A DNA stretch of 64,000 nt from Methylobacterium sp. NMS14P (GCF_028583545.1 NZ_CP087106.1:1671001-1735000), one strand, 5' to 3'; positions 1 to 8,762 are shown, numbered from the stretch's first letter. Notes: generated by a model from the sequence alone, not told the origin. Made by a program: numbers and translations.

Positions 1-1355
1 GGAAAATCATAAAAGTTCCGAGCGAATGTCAAAGTGTTTCCCATGCCGTAAAGCCTGTTAGCTTTATGCAATCTGCCAAAACCAATAATATTAGTCTTCC
101 ATCCACCCTTTGACGGCTTGTATTCTGTCCCACAAACTGTGTAAGGAAATCGAGTGGTGGGGGCACCAGTCTGCGATGTGAGAGGGCTAGCCCTAAAAAT
201 CGTCTTTTTTTCGAGATCCGAACGATCCGAGAGGTTTTCCTTAGAGGTTAGCGTCTTTACCTCATTACTTTCATTACGATAAAAGCGATAATTCGAGTCG
301 TCCGACGGATCTCTCAGGAAGTACATTTGACGATACTTAACACATGATCGATCTTTGCAATACCAAATTACATAATCAGCAACCGATGCCAATACATCTG
401 TCCCGATTGAAGGACTACCGGCACCGGTAGTCTTCAGGACGAAAATCAAAGAACAGAAATTTGCTGCTCCAAAGACCTCATCCATGACCGCGCGAACACG
501 GTGAACATTCTCATCACCAATTTGCACAAAGATCGACCCGCTCTCATGCAGCAGCTCTCGAGCCACAGTGAGCCGGTCGCGCAGATAGGTGAGATACGAG
601 TGGATGCCCTCCTTCCAGGTATCGCGGAACGCCTTCACCTGCTCGGGCTCGCGGGAGATGTCAGTCTGCTTGCCGTCCTTGACGTCGCGCGACTGCGTCG
701 AGACCTGCCAGTTCGAGTTGAACTTGATGCCGTAGGGGGGGTCGAAGTAGATGCACTGCACCTGCCCCTTCACCTTCTCGCGCTGCGCGAGCGAGGCCAT
801 CACCTGGAGCGAGTCGCCCAGGATCATCCGGTTCGACCAATGCTGGTCGTGAGTGTAGAACTCGGTGCGCGCCTTTGAGTCGAGACCGTTAAAATCAGCA
901 AACAGGTCGGGAACGTCGTCTTCGCGCGCGCGCGCGTCGGTGCGGCGCAAGTCGTCGATAATCGCCTTGGGGTGGATCTTCTCCTGGATGTATAGGGGCG
1001 GCGCCTGAACGATGAGGTCGGACCAGTCCTGCTGGTCTTTGCCGCGCCAAACGAGCTGCGCGTCGCCGATCGCTGTCTCGCCGGTCGCGACTAGTGCGCG
1101 CACCTGCTCCTCGGTGAGCTTGATACGGGCGCCGTTCCAGACGATCTGCGGATCGAGGTCCGGGTCGCGCGGTCGCGTCTCGCCTTTTGGAAGCGGCCGG
1201 GCGCGAGGATATGACTCGGGCCTAAAACCTGTGATTGCCTCCTCGGCCTCAGCGAAGCTCTGCAACTCGGCGGTGGGGATGTTCTTCCGCGCAGCCTCGT
1301 CATGCGTGAGGGTCTCGACCGACTTGGTCGCGTTGCGGGCGGGTCCACGAGCCAT
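1..1355 (-). CDS. Type III-like DNA methyltransferase (Mod), C-terminus beyond window
   Basis: This is probably the modification subunit of the restriction system encoded with the two genes to its right. The frame is open from the ATG at 1355 to the left edge, giving 451 visible residues. DPPYG (motif IV of beta-class N6-adenine or N4-cytosine methyltransferases) is at residues 205-209, after an upstream segment ending QCIYF. The conserved segment GSIFVQIGDENVHRVR follows at about 475-545 bp. The SAM-binding FxGxG motif would lie beyond the edge, as expected for the beta order (IV, recognition domain, I). The start overlaps the stop of the preceding gene as TGATG, so translation is probably coupled. 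Bases 1-500, where the target recognition domain should lie, are clearly more AT-rich than the rest. The methyltransferase call is firm; the type III assignment rests on the neighbours. Confidence 0.9.
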   Translation of the reverse strand, partial: MARGPARNATKSVETLTHDEAARKNIPTAELQSFAEAEEAITGFRPESYPRARPLPKGETRPRDPDLDPQIVWNGARIKLTEEQVRALVATGETAIGDAQLVWRGKDQQDWSDLIVQAPPLYIQEKIHPKAIIDDLRRTDARAREDDVPDLFADFNGLDSKARTEFYTHDQHWSNRMILGDSLQVMASLAQREKVKGQVQCIYFDPPYGIKFNSNWQVSTQSRDVKDGKQTDISREPEQVKAFRDTWKEGIHSYLTYLRDRLTVARELLHESGSIFVQIGDENVHRVRAVMDEVFGAANFCSLIFVLKTTGAGSPSIGTDVLASVADYVIWYCKDRSCVKYRQMYFLRDPSDDSNYRFYRNESNEVKTLTSKENLSDRSDLEKKTIFRASPLTSQTGAPTTRFPYTVCGTEYKPSKGGWKTNIIGFGRLHKANRLYGMGNTLTFARNFYDF

Positions 1356-3223
1356 CAGCGGACCTCACTCAGAAGTGCAGCGTCGTCCGCTAGCGCGGCG
1401 TTCTCAGAAAACGCCTCAGCCTCATCGTCCGGGTCAAGCGGGGGTTGCGGGTCCAGTCCGGACGCAACGGCGTCTGTCGGAGGCGGCACGTCCCGTAAGG
1501 CCGGTCGCTTGGTCGCGTCGTCGATCAGGTCGAGGAGGCCGTCGAGGCGCGCGGCGAAGAACCCATGAAAGTCGTCGGCGCGCAACCGCGCCGGGTCGAT
1601 GGCATGGCTGCGCAAGTAGGTGTCGAGGTTCGCTGGATCAACTGGCGGCTTCGCCGCCTCCAGGCGGTGGAGATACTTGCTCGGCGCGACGCCGCCGAGC
1701 ATCCGGTTCGTCTTGGCAGACAGGGGTGTCTTGTTAACGATCGAGTCGAACGCACTCGCAGGCAGCTTCTGCTCCTGACACCAATCACGCGGAAAGATGT
1801 GGTGGATGTCGACGCTCTCGTCGAAGAACACCGCATGGTCATAGTCCTGACCCGACCGGAAATCCGTGGCCCCACTCTTCATCAGCAGGGCGTTGACGCC
1901 CTTGTAGGCCGCGGAGCCACGGGAGCGCAGCTCGCGGATGCGGCTGGCGCGCACGCTCGTATCCTTGAGCGTCGAGGGCTCCGGCCCGCCGTCGATCCAG
2001 GCCAACACCTCCACGACATCCTTGGCGAAGCGGGACTCGGCGGCCGAGCCGTAGAGTTCACCGAAGACGCCGCACCAGTACCAGGTGCGCACGCACTGTT
2101 TGGGCTGCTGGTGCTCCCAGCGGTCACCCAGCGAGGCGAGGATCGCAGCGAGCGGCACGATCTGGCTCTGGTAGGGCAGGTCGAACGAACGGTAGATCCG
2201 CTGCGTATGAAGGAACTTCGCGGCGCGCTCGAAGCCGAGTTGCAATCGATCGGCGTGGGTCTGGTAGGCCTCAACAGGCAGCGCCAGCAGGGCGTTGCGG
2301 GTGGCGCTCACCGGCGGCCGTCGATCATCGCTGCCGGCAGCGGCGTCCCGCTGGGCCTTCGAGTGCAGGAGCGCAATACCCTGCAAGAAATCCGTCGGAG
2401 CGATCTTCTCAAGCGCACGGAATTTCTTAAGTGCAGCGGCGCGCTTCGCCCAGTCCTCCCGCAGCTTGAAGCCCTTGCCGGCGAACATGGCTGTTATCAG
2501 CTCGAAAGCGTCGAGCGCTTTGCCGCCAGTATTCACCTTCTCGAAGACCAGACATACGGCTTCGTTTGTCGTTGATTTATCCAATGATATGACGGGAACT
2601 TGATACTTTCTAAATGAATCCACAATCTTTTCGCGAAATGCCTTCAAAATCAGCCGCTTGGACTTATTATCGTCCCAATAGTCCCAAAAGCCCTCTTGCC
2701 AACTTTCGTGGTCAAAGATTTTGTTCAAAGGGAAGCGAAGATGCTCATATTCTTTATCAGACGTCGAGAGATCAAGGACAACATCTTTGCCGAAATTGGT
2801 CCGTAAAATGCGGTCTTTGGGAAAAGCTTCGATCGCATCCTCGCGGTCGACGGATGGATCGAGGGCTTTATCAATGTTGAAATAGTAGAAGACATCGATC
2901 TTCTCGATCGGGTTCTGCCGGACGAGCGCCTGATACAGCGACGTCATACGCTGCTGGCCGTCGAGGAGCAGTTCACTCTCCGTCGCTACTTCGGCCTGAA
3001 CCGGCGCACCTTGGATTGCGCGCGGCGTGAACGTCTTCCCGGACGACTTCAACGTCATCAGGGCTCCCACCGGAAATGCTTGAGAAAGGGACGCGATTAG
3101 ACTCCGGATGCGATACTCATCCCAAACCCAATTGCGCTGAAAGTCCGGGAGCTTGATGTCGCCCTGTTCACAACGCTGCAGGAGAGTGTGGAGCGAGACA
3201 GGGTTGGTGGTGAACGTGGTCAT
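1355..3223 (-). CDS. DUF262-DUF1524 fused nuclease (GmrSD-like)
   Basis: A 622-aa protein. The N-terminal DUF262 (GmrS-like) domain carries DGQQR at residues 88-92, the NTPase motif of this family. The C-terminal DUF1524 (GmrD-like) region carries a His-Me/HNH-type signature: DIHHIFPRDW from residue 472, then NKT and NRMLGG. Known relatives (GmrSD, BrxU, SspE) cut modified DNA or sense modification, using NTP hydrolysis. The ATG at 3223 was chosen because it overlaps the res stop as TGATG and begins the conserved N-terminus (MTTFTTNPVSL); the frame stays open further upstream only through antisense of res. The gene lies between res and mod, so it is part of the same transcript. Its activity, and whether it needs Mod or Res, is inferred. 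The middle (about 2580-2900) is AT-richer than the flanks. Confidence 0.88.
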   Translation of the reverse strand: MTTFTTNPVSLHTLLQRCEQGDIKLPDFQRNWVWDEYRIRSLIASLSQAFPVGALMTLKSSGKTFTPRAIQGAPVQAEVATESELLLDGQQRMTSLYQALVRQNPIEKIDVFYYFNIDKALDPSVDREDAIEAFPKDRILRTNFGKDVVLDLSTSDKEYEHLRFPLNKIFDHESWQEGFWDYWDDNKSKRLILKAFREKIVDSFRKYQVPVISLDKSTTNEAVCLVFEKVNTGGKALDAFELITAMFAGKGFKLREDWAKRAAALKKFRALEKIAPTDFLQGIALLHSKAQRDAAAGSDDRRPPVSATRNALLALPVEAYQTHADRLQLGFERAAKFLHTQRIYRSFDLPYQSQIVPLAAILASLGDRWEHQQPKQCVRTWYWCGVFGELYGSAAESRFAKDVVEVLAWIDGGPEPSTLKDTSVRASRIRELRSRGSAAYKGVNALLMKSGATDFRSGQDYDHAVFFDESVDIHHIFPRDWCQEQKLPASAFDSIVNKTPLSAKTNRMLGGVAPSKYLHRLEAAKPPVDPANLDTYLRSHAIDPARLRADDFHGFFAARLDGLLDLIDDATKRPALRDVPPPTDAVASGLDPQPPLDPDDEAEAFSENAALADDAALLSEVR

Positions 3224-6200
3224 CACGCAGCCTTGGAGGGGTTGATCAATGTGTCGACGAGTTCGCCAAAAGCCGTCTCGATGGCGAACACATCGCGGAA
3301 TTCGTGGAAAGCGAAGCGGCCGTGCGCGCCCAGCGCGTTGACCCCCGGCACCCAGGACACAGCCATTGTCTCGGCTTTGAGCTGTGCGTCGGTACCGCGA
3401 TAGCCCTTGGTCTCCAGCACTAGAGTGAGCGGGTCGGGCCGACCGTCGTCCAGGCGCACGAGAAAATCCGGTCGGTAGCGGCGCGGGACAGCCCCGTCGC
3501 GATAAGGCACCTCGAAGCCAAGCCCCTGGTTCTTCACGTAGGCGAGCACCCGCGGGTGCGCCTCCAGCACCCGAGCGAGCTCGCCCTCCCACTCGGAGTC
3601 GAGCACGACGTGGCTGACGTGACACTTACTGGGGTCGGTCTCCCAGACCGGCTTTGAGGTGGTGAAGTTCACGAACCGGGTCGAGCCCACCGGGTTATAA
3701 GGGTCGGGCACGGCCTTGATGCGCTTAGCATCTGGGATCGAGCGCTGACAGGCGAGATAGATGAACTCCACCGCCTGCTCGGCGAGTTGCGGGTAGAGCA
3801 CGGCGGCCCGCGGGACACCCTTAGCAACGAGGTAGTCCCCGTCGAGCCAGAGCCGCACGACGCGCTGGGCCTGCCCGAACAGGTGGACAGGCAGGTGATC
3901 ATCCGGATCTCGCAAGCGCGTCTCTAGCAGGCGCTTGGCGAGCTTGAACGACAGCTCACTCGGGCGCATCGTCTTGAAGGCTTCCTCAGCGTCCAGCGTC
4001 TCCTGCTCACCGACGATGCCGGCCATAAGCACCTTGGCCGGGCCAACGTTCTCTGGTGTCAGGACGAGGCGGCTGTCGTCAGTGAAGGTCGCGGTCAGCC
4101 GCTCATTCGGCAGGTCGAAGCGGTAGCCCTCGATGCGGGGGAAGCCGATCTCCAAGTCTGCGCGCTCACGCAGGGCCTGGACGCGGGTAAGCTTGCGAGG
4201 CGCGGCTGGCACCGAGACCACGGGCTCGGCCGTAAACGAGAACGGGATGCCGAGGATGTCGGCATACTCGACATTGAACAGCCCCTGGTCGTTGAGCTCA
4301 TAGGACTGACGGCGCAGGCCGCGCCCGACCACCTGCTCGCATAGGAGCTGCGTGCCGAAGGCGCGCACGCCGAGGATGTGAGTGACGGTGTTGGCGTCCC
4401 AGCCCTCAGTCAGCATTGAGACCGAGACGACGCAACGCACACGTTCGCCGAGCCGCCCCTTGCGGCCGACCGTATTCATCACCTCACGCAGCAAGTCTGC
4501 GTCTGTGGTCTCGGCCGCCGTGACCGCGTCGACGCCGCGCTCGATCCGCTCGCGGCGGAACTGCTCAATCTCCGACCCCATCATGTCGCGGAAGGCGGGG
4601 TCGAGGGCCTCGCCCGACTCGAGCTGCTCGCTGTCGATGAGCAGCGTGTTAGGTTTGGCGAGGCGTTGACGGTTGTCATCGTAGTTGCGGAATAGGCGCA
4701 GGTGCCCGACGTGCCGCGTCTCGGCCTCACCGTCTGCGTTGGCGCGCTCGAAGCCGGCGATCCACTCGTAGACGAGCTTGGAAGTCGCCGTGTTGTTGCA
4801 CACAACGATGAACACGGGCGGCACATCTATGCCGGCCCGCTCCCAGGCCTCGCTGGTCTTCTCGTAATGCGCGTAAAGGGCGTGGAGCGCCGTTTGGAGC
4901 TGGCTCGGGAAGACGTGAGAGAGCGGGTCGAGGGTGCCGGCCTTGCCTGCGCCCTTCTTCGGCATCGCCTTGCCGATGTGCTCCCACAGCTCACGGTAGA
5001 GCGGCACCTCGCCGCTTGCGGCGTTGTCGGCGATCGGCACGCGGGGCAGCTTGACGATGCCGCACTCGATAGCATCGATGAGCGAGAAGTCGCTCACCGT
5101 CCACGGAAACAGGGTGCCCTCCAGGTAGCCCGAGCCACGCAGAAAGAACGGCGTGGCCGACAGGTCGTAGACCGCGCGCAAGCCGACCTTGCGCTTCAGC
5201 GCCTCGATCCCAGAGATCCAGAGCCGGGCGGCCTCAGCGTTGCGCTTGGCCTCCTCGCGATCCTCGGCCGCGACCGCGTCCTCGGCGGCCCCGGGCTTCT
5301 CGCGGTAACAGTGGTGCGCCTCGTCGTTGATCACTACGAGGTTCTTGATCGGCAATAGCTCACGGCAGACCCGCTGGAGCATCGCGCCCTCGGACTCGAT
5401 CGTGTCGATCGGCGCGTGCCGTCCCTGGAGCAGTGAGCGCCCGACCTTCGACACCTCCAGCGTCTCGCGGCGCTTGAACGCGTGGTAGTTCGTCAGCACG
5501 ATCTTGGCCTGCCCCATGTCCTGGAGCATGTCGGCCGGTACCAGTTCGCGCTTGTCGTAGTAGGCGTCGGGGTCGCCGGGCATCAGCACACGCAGGCGGT
5601 CGCGGATCGTGATCCCCGGCGTGACCAGCAGGAAGCCTCGGGTGAAATGTTTCGCGTTCGGGCTTCGGACCGCGTTGATGGTCTGCCACGCGATCAGCAT
5701 GGCCATCACTGTCGTCTTGCCGGCCCCGGTCGCCATCTTAAGCGCGAGGCGTGGCAGGCCAGGGTTGGCGCCCTCGTTTGCACCCTCGATGTGGCGGATC
5801 AGGTGCGCGTATTGGCGCTGCCGCCCGGCGACCTCGGTAAGCCAGATTGCGGTCTCGACGGCCTCGACCTGACAGAAGAACGGCCGAGGCCCATGCCAGT
5901 CGTGGTCGCGGCGCCAATGCTGGAGCAGCCGCTGTGTCGCGGGCGTGACGCCCCAGTCCGCGGGATTGGACAGCGCGCGCCAGGAAGCGACGTGCGCGCG
6001 GATCTCGTTGATGATCGGCGTCGGGTTGTAGGCCTGCTCTGCGGATGACAGACCGGCGCCGTCGCCGAGCCCCAGATCCGCCTGCTTGCCTTTGCCGCGC
6101 TGCTTCTTCGCCTTCGGCACGGGCGTGATGAGCGCTGAGCGCCGACGGCCTTGGACCGGCTGCTGTTCGAGGGGCTGGCCGTCGGCATCCAGCGCGTGAT

Positions 6201-6261
6201 GTTGGGTGGGAACCTCGTAGGGCGAGTTGAGGATCGGCTGCTCGAAGAACGGCTTCGCCAC
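3223..6261 (-). CDS. Type III-like restriction subunit (Res), DEAH helicase with PD-(D/E)XK nuclease
   Basis: A 1012-aa helicase-nuclease. The Walker A motif MATGAGKTT is at residues 176-184 and the DEAH box (INDEAHHCY) at 313-316. A C-terminal nuclease motif RPDFLVRLDD...LETKGY has Asp932 and E-x-K at 950-952. The N-terminus (AKPFFEQPILNSPYE) matches, from memory, the group called BPTD_3080-family restriction endonucleases. The GTG at 6261 is preferred over the upstream ATG at 6390 because a strong GGGGGAGA ribosome site sits just before it and the conserved N-terminus begins there. It is the first gene of a res, DUF262, mod operon. In type III enzymes Res and Mod form one complex that translocates and cleaves between sites; that role is inferred by homology. 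Confidence 0.9.
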   Translation of the reverse strand: MAKPFFEQPILNSPYEVPTQHHALDADGQPLEQQPVQGRRRSALITPVPKAKKQRGKGKQADLGLGDGAGLSSAEQAYNPTPIINEIRAHVASWRALSNPADWGVTPATQRLLQHWRRDHDWHGPRPFFCQVEAVETAIWLTEVAGRQRQYAHLIRHIEGANEGANPGLPRLALKMATGAGKTTVMAMLIAWQTINAVRSPNAKHFTRGFLLVTPGITIRDRLRVLMPGDPDAYYDKRELVPADMLQDMGQAKIVLTNYHAFKRRETLEVSKVGRSLLQGRHAPIDTIESEGAMLQRVCRELLPIKNLVVINDEAHHCYREKPGAAEDAVAAEDREEAKRNAEAARLWISGIEALKRKVGLRAVYDLSATPFFLRGSGYLEGTLFPWTVSDFSLIDAIECGIVKLPRVPIADNAASGEVPLYRELWEHIGKAMPKKGAGKAGTLDPLSHVFPSQLQTALHALYAHYEKTSEAWERAGIDVPPVFIVVCNNTATSKLVYEWIAGFERANADGEAETRHVGHLRLFRNYDDNRQRLAKPNTLLIDSEQLESGEALDPAFRDMMGSEIEQFRRERIERGVDAVTAAETTDADLLREVMNTVGRKGRLGERVRCVVSVSMLTEGWDANTVTHILGVRAFGTQLLCEQVVGRGLRRQSYELNDQGLFNVEYADILGIPFSFTAEPVVSVPAAPRKLTRVQALRERADLEIGFPRIEGYRFDLPNERLTATFTDDSRLVLTPENVGPAKVLMAGIVGEQETLDAEEAFKTMRPSELSFKLAKRLLETRLRDPDDHLPVHLFGQAQRVVRLWLDGDYLVAKGVPRAAVLYPQLAEQAVEFIYLACQRSIPDAKRIKAVPDPYNPVGSTRFVNFTTSKPVWETDPSKCHVSHVVLDSEWEGELARVLEAHPRVLAYVKNQGLGFEVPYRDGAVPRRYRPDFLVRLDDGRPDPLTLVLETKGYRGTDAQLKAETMAVSWVPGVNALGAHGRFAFHEFRDVFAIETAFGELVDTLINPSKAA

Positions 6262-6551
6262 GCTGTCTCCCCCGAGGACGGTTCTGTTCGTCTTCCCGCT
6301 GGTTAGATAACGAGGATAATGAGCCGCTGCGAGCAGCCTTAGCACCAAGCGGTCGGGAAGTTGCACACTGTGCCCTGCACGCAACTTCAAGCTGGCTCAG
6401 GCTTCAACCAGCCAGGCGCTATGGCCTGTCTCCGGAAATTTAGCTCGCGATCCGTTTCTGATCTTCCTTGTCGGCCCGGACCGAGCCCCAGCGGTGGCTG
6501 CAAGCACTCGATATGATCTGGCGTCGTCCAGAGATGGTGATCACGGCCATC

Positions 6552-6566
6552 CGGACATTTTGTCCG
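6552..6566. promoter_or_regulatory. Palindrome, possible operator
   Basis: CGGACA-TTT-TGTCCG is a perfect 6-bp inverted repeat around three T residues, in an AT-rich patch about 290 bp upstream of the res start. It has the size of a dimeric repressor site. No regulator can be assigned to it. Confidence 0.25.
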
Positions 6567-6857
6567 AAATTTTCCTTCAATCAGATTTTTATTGGCGGGT
6601 GAGTCAGCTTCCAGCGCTTGAGATATGCGGTGTACCGGGGGCCTACACCTGAGGCCGGGTCTGCAGTGACGGTGCTTGTTACAGCGAAGCTCGATGGAAC
6701 CGTAGGGGATGAGGTGCAAGGCCTGCTCACCCTGGCTGGCGCCGCGGCGCACTAGCTCGCCGAATACCTCGATCTGACCCTTGTGGTCATCAAGCCCGCC
6801 AACTTCAGGATGATGCAATAACCTGCGCCTGAACGGTGTTGATCGCGAAGCGAGGTC

Positions 6858-6895
6858 GTATCATTGTGAGCAACGAGCGATGCAAACAGTGATAC
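6858..6895. repeat. Inverted repeat just upstream of the serine recombinase
   Basis: GTATCATTG at 6858-6866 pairs with CAGTGATAC at 6887-6895 (one mismatch in nine), and the right arm ends nine bases before the recombinase start. It could be an operator or a recombinase-binding (res-like) site. The size roughly fits a resolvase site I, but no further subsites were identified. Confidence 0.45.
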
Positions 6896-6904
6896 GGCGC
6901 TTCG

Positions 6905-7588
6905 ATGGCCAACGGACGGTTCATCTCCTATCTGCGCGTGAGCACGGATCGGCAGGGTAGGTCCGGTCTCGGCCTGGAGGCGCAGCGTTCAGCCGTCACG
7001 GACTATCTGAACGGCGGCGCCTGGACTTTGGTCGCCGAGGTGGTCGAAGTCGAGAGCGGCGCGAACAGCGAGCGTCCGGAACTGGCCGGCGCACTAGCTC
7101 TGTGCCGCGCACACCGCGCTACGCTCGTGGTCGCCAAGCTCGATCGGCTGGCCCGTGACGCTCACTTCCTCCTGGGCCTCAGCAAGGCGGGCGTGGACTT
7201 CGTCGCCTGTGACATGCCCTCGGCGAACCGGATGACCGTCGGCATCATGGCGGTGGTCGCCGAGGAAGAGCGTCGGATGATCTCGGCCCGAACGAAGGCG
7301 GCGCTGGCCGCCGCGAAGGCACGGGGGCAGGTGCTGGGGGGCTTCCGTGGCCGGACCGGCACCGCGGAGGATGCGGCCAAGGCGCGGGCCGCCCGCGGGC
7401 GAAACGCCGACGCACAGGCTGAAGCGCTGGCGCCCATCCTCGCGCGCATCGATCCGAACGGCACTGCGTCGCTGCGCACCGTGGCGGCGGCGCTGGCCGC
7501 CGAGAACGTCCCGACGCCGAGCGGACGCGGCACCTGGACACCGACCGCCGTGGCGCGCCTGCGGGCGCGTCTCGCGCCCACCTCCTGA
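6905..7588 (+). CDS. Serine recombinase (resolvase/invertase family)
   Basis: A 227-aa protein. It begins with the resolvase N-terminal signature FISYLRVSTDRQG, giving the catalytic serine at residue 13, followed by AKLDRLARD and a typical EEERRMISARTKAALAAAK linker helix. The C-terminus (TASLRTVAAALAAENVPTPSGRGTWTP) is the short recombinase tail that binds DNA. It is of resolvase size rather than large-serine-integrase size. No Shine-Dalgarno sequence is visible before the ATG, so the mRNA may be leaderless or start close to the inverted repeat. It is the only recombinase visible in the island, so it may resolve or invert the element, or be an independent cargo gene. An integrase could lie left of the window. 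Confidence 0.92.
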   Translation: MANGRFISYLRVSTDRQGRSGLGLEAQRSAVTDYLNGGAWTLVAEVVEVESGANSERPELAGALALCRAHRATLVVAKLDRLARDAHFLLGLSKAGVDFVACDMPSANRMTVGIMAVVAEEERRMISARTKAALAAAKARGQVLGGFRGRTGTAEDAAKARAARGRNADAQAEALAPILARIDPNGTASLRTVAAALAAENVPTPSGRGTWTPTAVARLRARLAPTS

Positions 7589-7763
7589 CCGGGGCGCCCA
7601 CATCCCGCCTGCAATCATCGCGCAGAGGATGAGCGTGAATGCGTTTTTCGGGCCGTGACGAGGCGAGGGGCCTTTGCGCGGAGATATCGAGCGGCTGATG
7701 GTGCAGCAGGCCCCACGCCCTTTCTGGTGCAGCCCGCCCTTTCATCTGCGAGCCACCCGACGA

Positions 7764-8135
7764 TCAATCGAAGAAGCCGCCCGTCGTAATCGGCTCCGGG
7801 GCGTCGAGGGCGAGCAGTTCTTCCGAGACATCGATCGCTTCCGTCTCGATCGTCGGCGCGTCTAGCTCGGCGAGATAGGCGACGGCCCGCGCACGGGCTT
7901 CGGCAAGCTCGGCACGCGTCATCTCGGAAAGCGGCTTGTCGAGCCCGATGGCGTCAACGCCGCCGAGGTGCGTCATCTCCGCGAGCGTGCGCGCGGCTGC
8001 GACCCGGGCGTTCTTGGGCGCGGTGCGGTCACCGGAAATCTCGATCAGGGTACGGGCTGCAACCTCTGCGCCTTCGGTGCGCACCCGGTGTATCGCGGCG
8101 GCGCGCATCGCGCGGGCCTTCTCAGCGTCATCCAT
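7764..8135 (-). CDS. Unknown small protein with shared GGFFD tail
   Basis: A 123-aa unknown, helical and charged (MDDAEKARAMRAAAIHRVR...). The ribosome site AGGAGG overlaps the TAG stop of the upstream gene (TAGGAGG), so the two genes form a tightly packed pair with 12 bases between stop and start. The C-terminal third, RAELAEARARAVAYLAELD, then an acidic linker ending TTGGFFD, matches the C-terminus of the neighbouring gene product. The N-terminal half, with regularly spaced Ala/Arg, could be a small phage-type DNA-binding or terminase-small-like protein, but nothing specific supports that. Confidence 0.7.
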   Translation of the reverse strand: MDDAEKARAMRAAAIHRVRTEGAEVAARTLIEISGDRTAPKNARVAAARTLAEMTHLGGVDAIGLDKPLSEMTRAELAEARARAVAYLAELDAPTIETEAIDVSEELLALDAPEPITTGGFFD

Positions 8136-8147
8136 CGTCTCGTCCTC

Positions 8148-8762
8148 CTAGTCGAAGAAGCCGCCGGCCGGCGGCTCACCGTCCGCGCTCGCCGCGATCT
8201 CCGCGTCGAGGTGTGCGAGATGAGCGACGGCCCTCGCGCGCAGCGCCGCCAGTTCGACCTGGTCCGGCGTCGGCGCCGGGCCGGGCTCATGCAGGATCTC
8301 TTCAAGCCAGCGGCGCGCATCGAGATTGCGGCGCCTGCGTGCCCGTTCGGTCGCGCTGCCCGGCTTGATCGCCTGCCGCCGCTCCTCAAGCTGCGCGTGC
8401 TCCTCCGGAAGCATCGCCGCGATCTCTGCGCGGCGCTTCCTCCGCGCCCAGGCTTTGAGGGCGTCGCTGCGCGGCTTGCCGGTCGGGAGGCCATTCGGAA
8501 AGCCGGGCGTGTGCCATCCGGCCGGCCCATCGCCCCTTGGGGTTGCGCCCCCATGGAACCGACATCTTGTCCGGCCTTTGGCGGGCGTCTGCCGACACGG
8601 CTCTCCAGTCGATTTGGCGTGCGCGCCACAGCTCGGATGAAGGTGGCGCTCGGCGTGGAAGCGCTGGAGGGCCTTGGCGCCGATGGCTGGGAAGTCCGGA
8701 GCGTAGTGGCCGCCTCCTCGGCGGCTTCCTACCCGCGGAGGTCGGGCTGAGCGCCTGGGCAT
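8148..8762 (-). CDS. HGG-motif protein of mobile elements
   Basis: A 204-aa protein. A cysteine-containing N-terminal module, CGAHAKSTGEPCRQ, is followed by RCRFHGGATPRGDGPAG; this C-x-A...C...RC-x-x-HGG pattern is typical of the small HGGxxTG proteins found in phages and integrative elements. The middle is arginine-rich and helical, and the C-terminus ends PPAGGFFD. The ATG at 8762 (or the adjacent GTG at 8765) is chosen because AGGAGGAACGCC lies directly upstream; the frame stays open further to 8942 through the inverted-repeat region but without a ribosome site. Its function is unknown; the Cys/His pattern may bind zinc. Confidence 0.75.
   Translation of the reverse strand: MPRRSARPPRVGSRRGGGHYAPDFPAIGAKALQRFHAERHLHPSCGAHAKSTGEPCRQTPAKGRTRCRFHGGATPRGDGPAGWHTPGFPNGLPTGKPRSDALKAWARRKRRAEIAAMLPEEHAQLEERRQAIKPGSATERARRRRNLDARRWLEEILHEPGPAPTPDQVELAALRARAVAHLAHLDAEIAASADGEPPAGGFFD

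Larger units (their letters stand above)
6262..6904. other. 643-bp gap with palindromes and one doubtful ORF
   Basis: This divergent spacer separates res (minus) from the recombinase gene (plus). A TTG-initiated minus-strand frame of 143 codons occupies 6387-6818 but shows no recognisable domain and no good ribosome site, so I do not call it as a gene. The spacer contains a perfect short palindrome at 6552-6566 and a near-perfect inverted repeat at 6858-6895, described separately. Promoters for both flanking genes should lie here, but no convincing -35/-10 pair is visible. Confidence 0.5.
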
